Assembly (NCBI RefSeq): GCF_023973825.1 | Contig: NC_090125.1 | Span: forward strand, 1,361,501-1,425,500 | Length of the DNA stretch: 64,000 bases | Reading direction: 5' to 3' | Origin: Plasmodium brasilianum | Lineage: Eukaryota; Apicomplexa; Aconoidasida; Haemosporida; Plasmodiidae | Part shown: positions 61,404 through 64,000 of the stretch, piece after piece | How positions within the stretch are numbered: the first letter of the stretch is position 1 | Layout of the letters: the number at the start of each line of letters is the position of its first letter | The notes under the pieces: generated by a model | What the model was told of the DNA's origin: nothing | Seen by the model: the letters and a program-made list of their open reading frames with translations, nothing else | Databases searched by the model: none | Position numbers and translations under genes: made by a program

Positions 61404-64000
61404 TCACTTAACAATTTTATTCCAGATATTTTTTAAGAAGTTGGGTAAATAATTATTTTTTAAGCAAACTCCCGTTAATTCAATAGATTTCCACTTTGAA
61501 TAAATTAACAAATACAAAAAGCGCATATAATGTAAATTGTCCTTATTAAGATTCATTTTGTCGTTGTCCACTAATTTTACTACTAGTCTATTATTATCAC
61601 AAGTTATGTAATTTTCCCGTATTAATTCTGCCAAGTCCCTATTTATGCTCTCAAACTCGTTTGAGTACAGCTTTAAAATGTGAAAATTCTGCCAAAGAAA
61701 AATCAAAAAATAAAAAAATATCAAACGATAAAAATATGAATATATGAAAATATGAAAAAAAAATTATACGCAGTTCTGGTGCTGCAGCATGTTCCCTTAA
61801 CACGTTTGTCACTTTGCTCTCAACATTGTCCGTACAAAACTAACATGTGTATGTACTTTTACACAAATATATATATATACATACATGTATACGTTTGTGC
61901 AACCTTAATTACCGGGTGATGGTAGGAGCGGAAGTTAAAAATGTCATACTTTTCATCGTAGTTTATAAATTCTGCGTCTTTAAAAAAAATGAAAATATCC
62001 CCCTTTTTTAAAAGTACATCATCCTTGGTACTGTATTCTTCTTCACTTTTTCGTTCATATTTATATAAGTAATTAAATAAGTAATGGTTATTATTAGAAT
62101 AATTCCTACTCGATTTGAAATTATTACTACTACTGATACTGTTGATGTTACTGCTCCTGTTACTGCTCCTGTTACTGCTCCTGTTACTGCTATTGTTACT
62201 GCTATTGTTACTGCTATTGTTACCATTAATATTATTATTACTATTATTACCATCCATATCATATTTTTTATTATCATTATTTTTCTTTTCCTTCATGTCC
62301 GTATAACAGTACTCTACATGAATCATCTTTTTATATATTTCTCTTTCCTTGTACTCAAAGTCCTTTTTATAAGCTGAAACTAAAAAATCTGGAGATACCA
62401 TTGAAATGCTTATGCAGCATAAATTTCCATTCGATGTTAGCAAAAAAATTTTGTAATACATAACTTTTTTATTATTCTCAGCACATCTGTAATCAACTAC
62501 TTCCTACGAAGAAAAAATGAATAAAACGTATGAAAATAGGTTTATACGTATGAGTATGTGTGCATATTTGTCTACACGTACATGTACATACATGCATATA
62601 CATGTACAATATACATACACATAATAAATATTTAATTCGTAAGAACAAAAAAATGCTCTAAATATAATATTATTCCAAAAACCGGAGACGACTAATCGTA
62701 TGATATTATCAAAGGAACTACACCAAGGCAGAATTTCGTAAAATTTTTTTTTTTCGATTTTTAACACTAAGGAAAAATCATGTTTTTTCTCTCATCAGTT
62801 TGTATTTTGCTTCATTTTATTTTGCTTCATTTTATTTTGCTTCATTTTATTTTGCTTCATTTTATTTTGCTTCATTTTATTTTGCTTCATTTTATTTTAC
62901 TGCATTTTATTTTGCTGCATTTTGTTTTGCTGCATTTTGTTTTGCTGCATTTTGTTTTGCTGCATTTTGTTTTGCTGCATTTTGTTTTGATGCATTTTGT
63001 TTTGATGCATTCTTTTTACTCCATTTTTCTTGCTTCCTTTTTTCGTTACCTTAATTTCTACGTCCGTATAATGAACTATCAGTCCCGAGACAGTATAAAA
63101 ATTCCCTCTAATCAGATCAAAGCACAAATTCTTAGCATTACCATATAACTTTACATAGTTTTTGAAAAGGTCCATATGCGTTCTTGATAATACAGGTATT
63201 TTAAAAACATTTGTATAAATAAAAGGTGGGTATACCCCTTCCGTCTCTTCTGTCGCCTTTCCCATATGTTCCACTTCGTACCTGTTATTACTACTATTAG
63301 CACCATTTCTATTATTACTACTATTAGCACCATTTCTATTATTACTACTATTAGTACCATTACTGTTATTACTACTATTAGTACCATTACTGTTATTACC
63401 TTCTTCCTTTACTGACACACAACTCCTTTTAGTTAACGCCCTATGAAGAGCATCAAATAATTTACTTTTATAATTGCAATTAAAATTAATATGCGTTAAG
63501 TGAGTTGCTTGAAAAACAATAGGTGTGAACTGTGAACGTTTTGAAAAGGTGCTACTGAAATATTTTAAATAATTATCATAATCACTACAGGAAGTAGCAT
63601 CGCTGTTTTTTCTGTCTTCTTTTAAAAAAAGAGATTCAAATATATCATAATTTAATGGATTCTTCATATAGTTAACTCTTTTACTTCCTTGGAATATGTT
63701 ATACATAAAATCATCCAATATATGCTCTTCGGAATATTTTCTAAATTTATAATTTCTATTTGATTTTTGAACAAAGACATTAAATAGTTGAATGCGGCTA
63801 CCTTTGCACAAATTTTCATATGTTTCATGATCAATCTGGAAAAACGGACAGAAAAAATAAAATAAAATAAAATAAATAATCACACAGTAAAACAAAATTG
63901 CATAAAATAAAGGAAAACAACAACAACACAGTAAAACATAATGGTGTAAAATAAAGGGAAATAATTATATCACAGTAAAACAAAATAAACATAATAATTA
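61404..64000 (-). CDS. Unrecognised protein, last four exons (5' end beyond the right edge)
   Basis: Minus-strand exons 63835-63050, 62788-62621, 62503-61904 and 61688-61404 are all joined in phase 0, giving 612 residues in the window. The acceptor at 63837-63836 shows that coding sequence continues upstream, outside the window; 63836-64000 is intron. Non-repeat parts alternate short hydrophobic strands with turns ('GNFYTVSGLIVHYTDVEIK', 'NIIRLVVSGFWNNIIFRAFF', 'YYKIFLLTSNGNLCCISIS'), which suggests a beta-propeller or similar beta-rich fold, followed by a helical C-terminus ending 'FLKNIWNKIVK'. Two Asn/Ser-rich repeats interrupt it: a 27-base unit at about 63283-63400 and a 12-base unit at about 62146-62225. 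The short second exon depends on a purine-rich acceptor (GATGAGAG) and its donor could be 6 bases further on. I cannot name the family. Confidence 0.75.
62806..63005. repeat. 15-base tandem array with two variant blocks in an intron
   Basis: About 13 copies of a 15-base unit. The first six or seven read TTTTGCTTCATTTTA and the rest TTTTGCTGCATTTTG. It lies in the intron between exons 63835-63050 and 62788-62621 of the minus-strand gene, so its open minus-strand frame (QNKM repeats) is probably not translated. Confidence 0.85.

Noticed and set aside
62897..63049. QNKM repeat tail as part of the minus-strand protein
   Set aside because: A GTAACG donor precedes it and the downstream exon joins in phase without it, so it is more likely intron.
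1..64000. tRNA, rRNA, transposon or integrated viral sequence
   Set aside because: I looked for cloverleaf-like G+C islands, terminal repeats and transposase or polymerase motifs other than Pol III and found none.

Overview
This is a window of nuclear chromosome from a malaria parasite (genus Plasmodium). The evidence is very AT-rich intergenic DNA full of poly-A/T and TA runs, Asn/Lys-rich low-complexity inserts in the proteins, short T-rich introns, and several recognisable genes whose order matches, from memory, part of P. falciparum chromosome 13: AMP deaminase, CAF-1/RbAp48-like WD40 protein, myosin F, RNA polymerase III largest subunit, Sir2A. The abundant minisatellites and moderate G+C (about a quarter, by eye, not computed) suit P. 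malariae or P. ovale better than P. falciparum or P. vivax; the species is inferred, not proven.

Layout. 1-1057 (-): 5' four exons of AMP deaminase, running off the left edge. 5119-6648 (+): RbAp48/CAF-1-type histone chaperone. 8476-9889 (+): two-exon unknown. 13293-20464 (+): four-exon myosin F of about 2141 residues with six IQ motifs, a Ras-like P-loop domain in the tail and C-terminal WD40 repeats. 23308-31169 (+): five-exon RNA polymerase III subunit RPC1, whose reading frame breaks in a 26-A run. 32675-33838 (+): coiled-coil protein with a PUB-like domain. 34637-35437 (-): sirtuin Sir2A. 38921-41986 (+): nine-exon unknown whose introns carry a long inverted repeat. 44811-47987 (+): large alpha/beta hydrolase. 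51341-52804 (+): DUF1279 membrane protein, probably mitochondrial. 53611-54936: exon-like islands not resolved into genes. 56739-58520 (+): three-exon membrane protein. 61404 to beyond the right edge (-): four exons of an unrecognised protein.

The genes are ordinary one-per-promoter eukaryotic units with roles in purine metabolism, chromatin, motility, Pol III transcription, gene silencing and lipid metabolism; there is no operon or gene cluster. Nothing looks like a mobile element, CRISPR array, tRNA or rRNA. Most of the unusual content is tandem repeats in introns and intergenic DNA. The observations most worth checking are the degenerate small-GTPase domain in the myosin tail, the inverted repeat flanking exons 5-8 of the nine-exon gene, and the single-base frame conflict in RPC1. 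Exon coordinates were derived by hand from splice signals, codon phase and protein resemblance; no transcript data were available.
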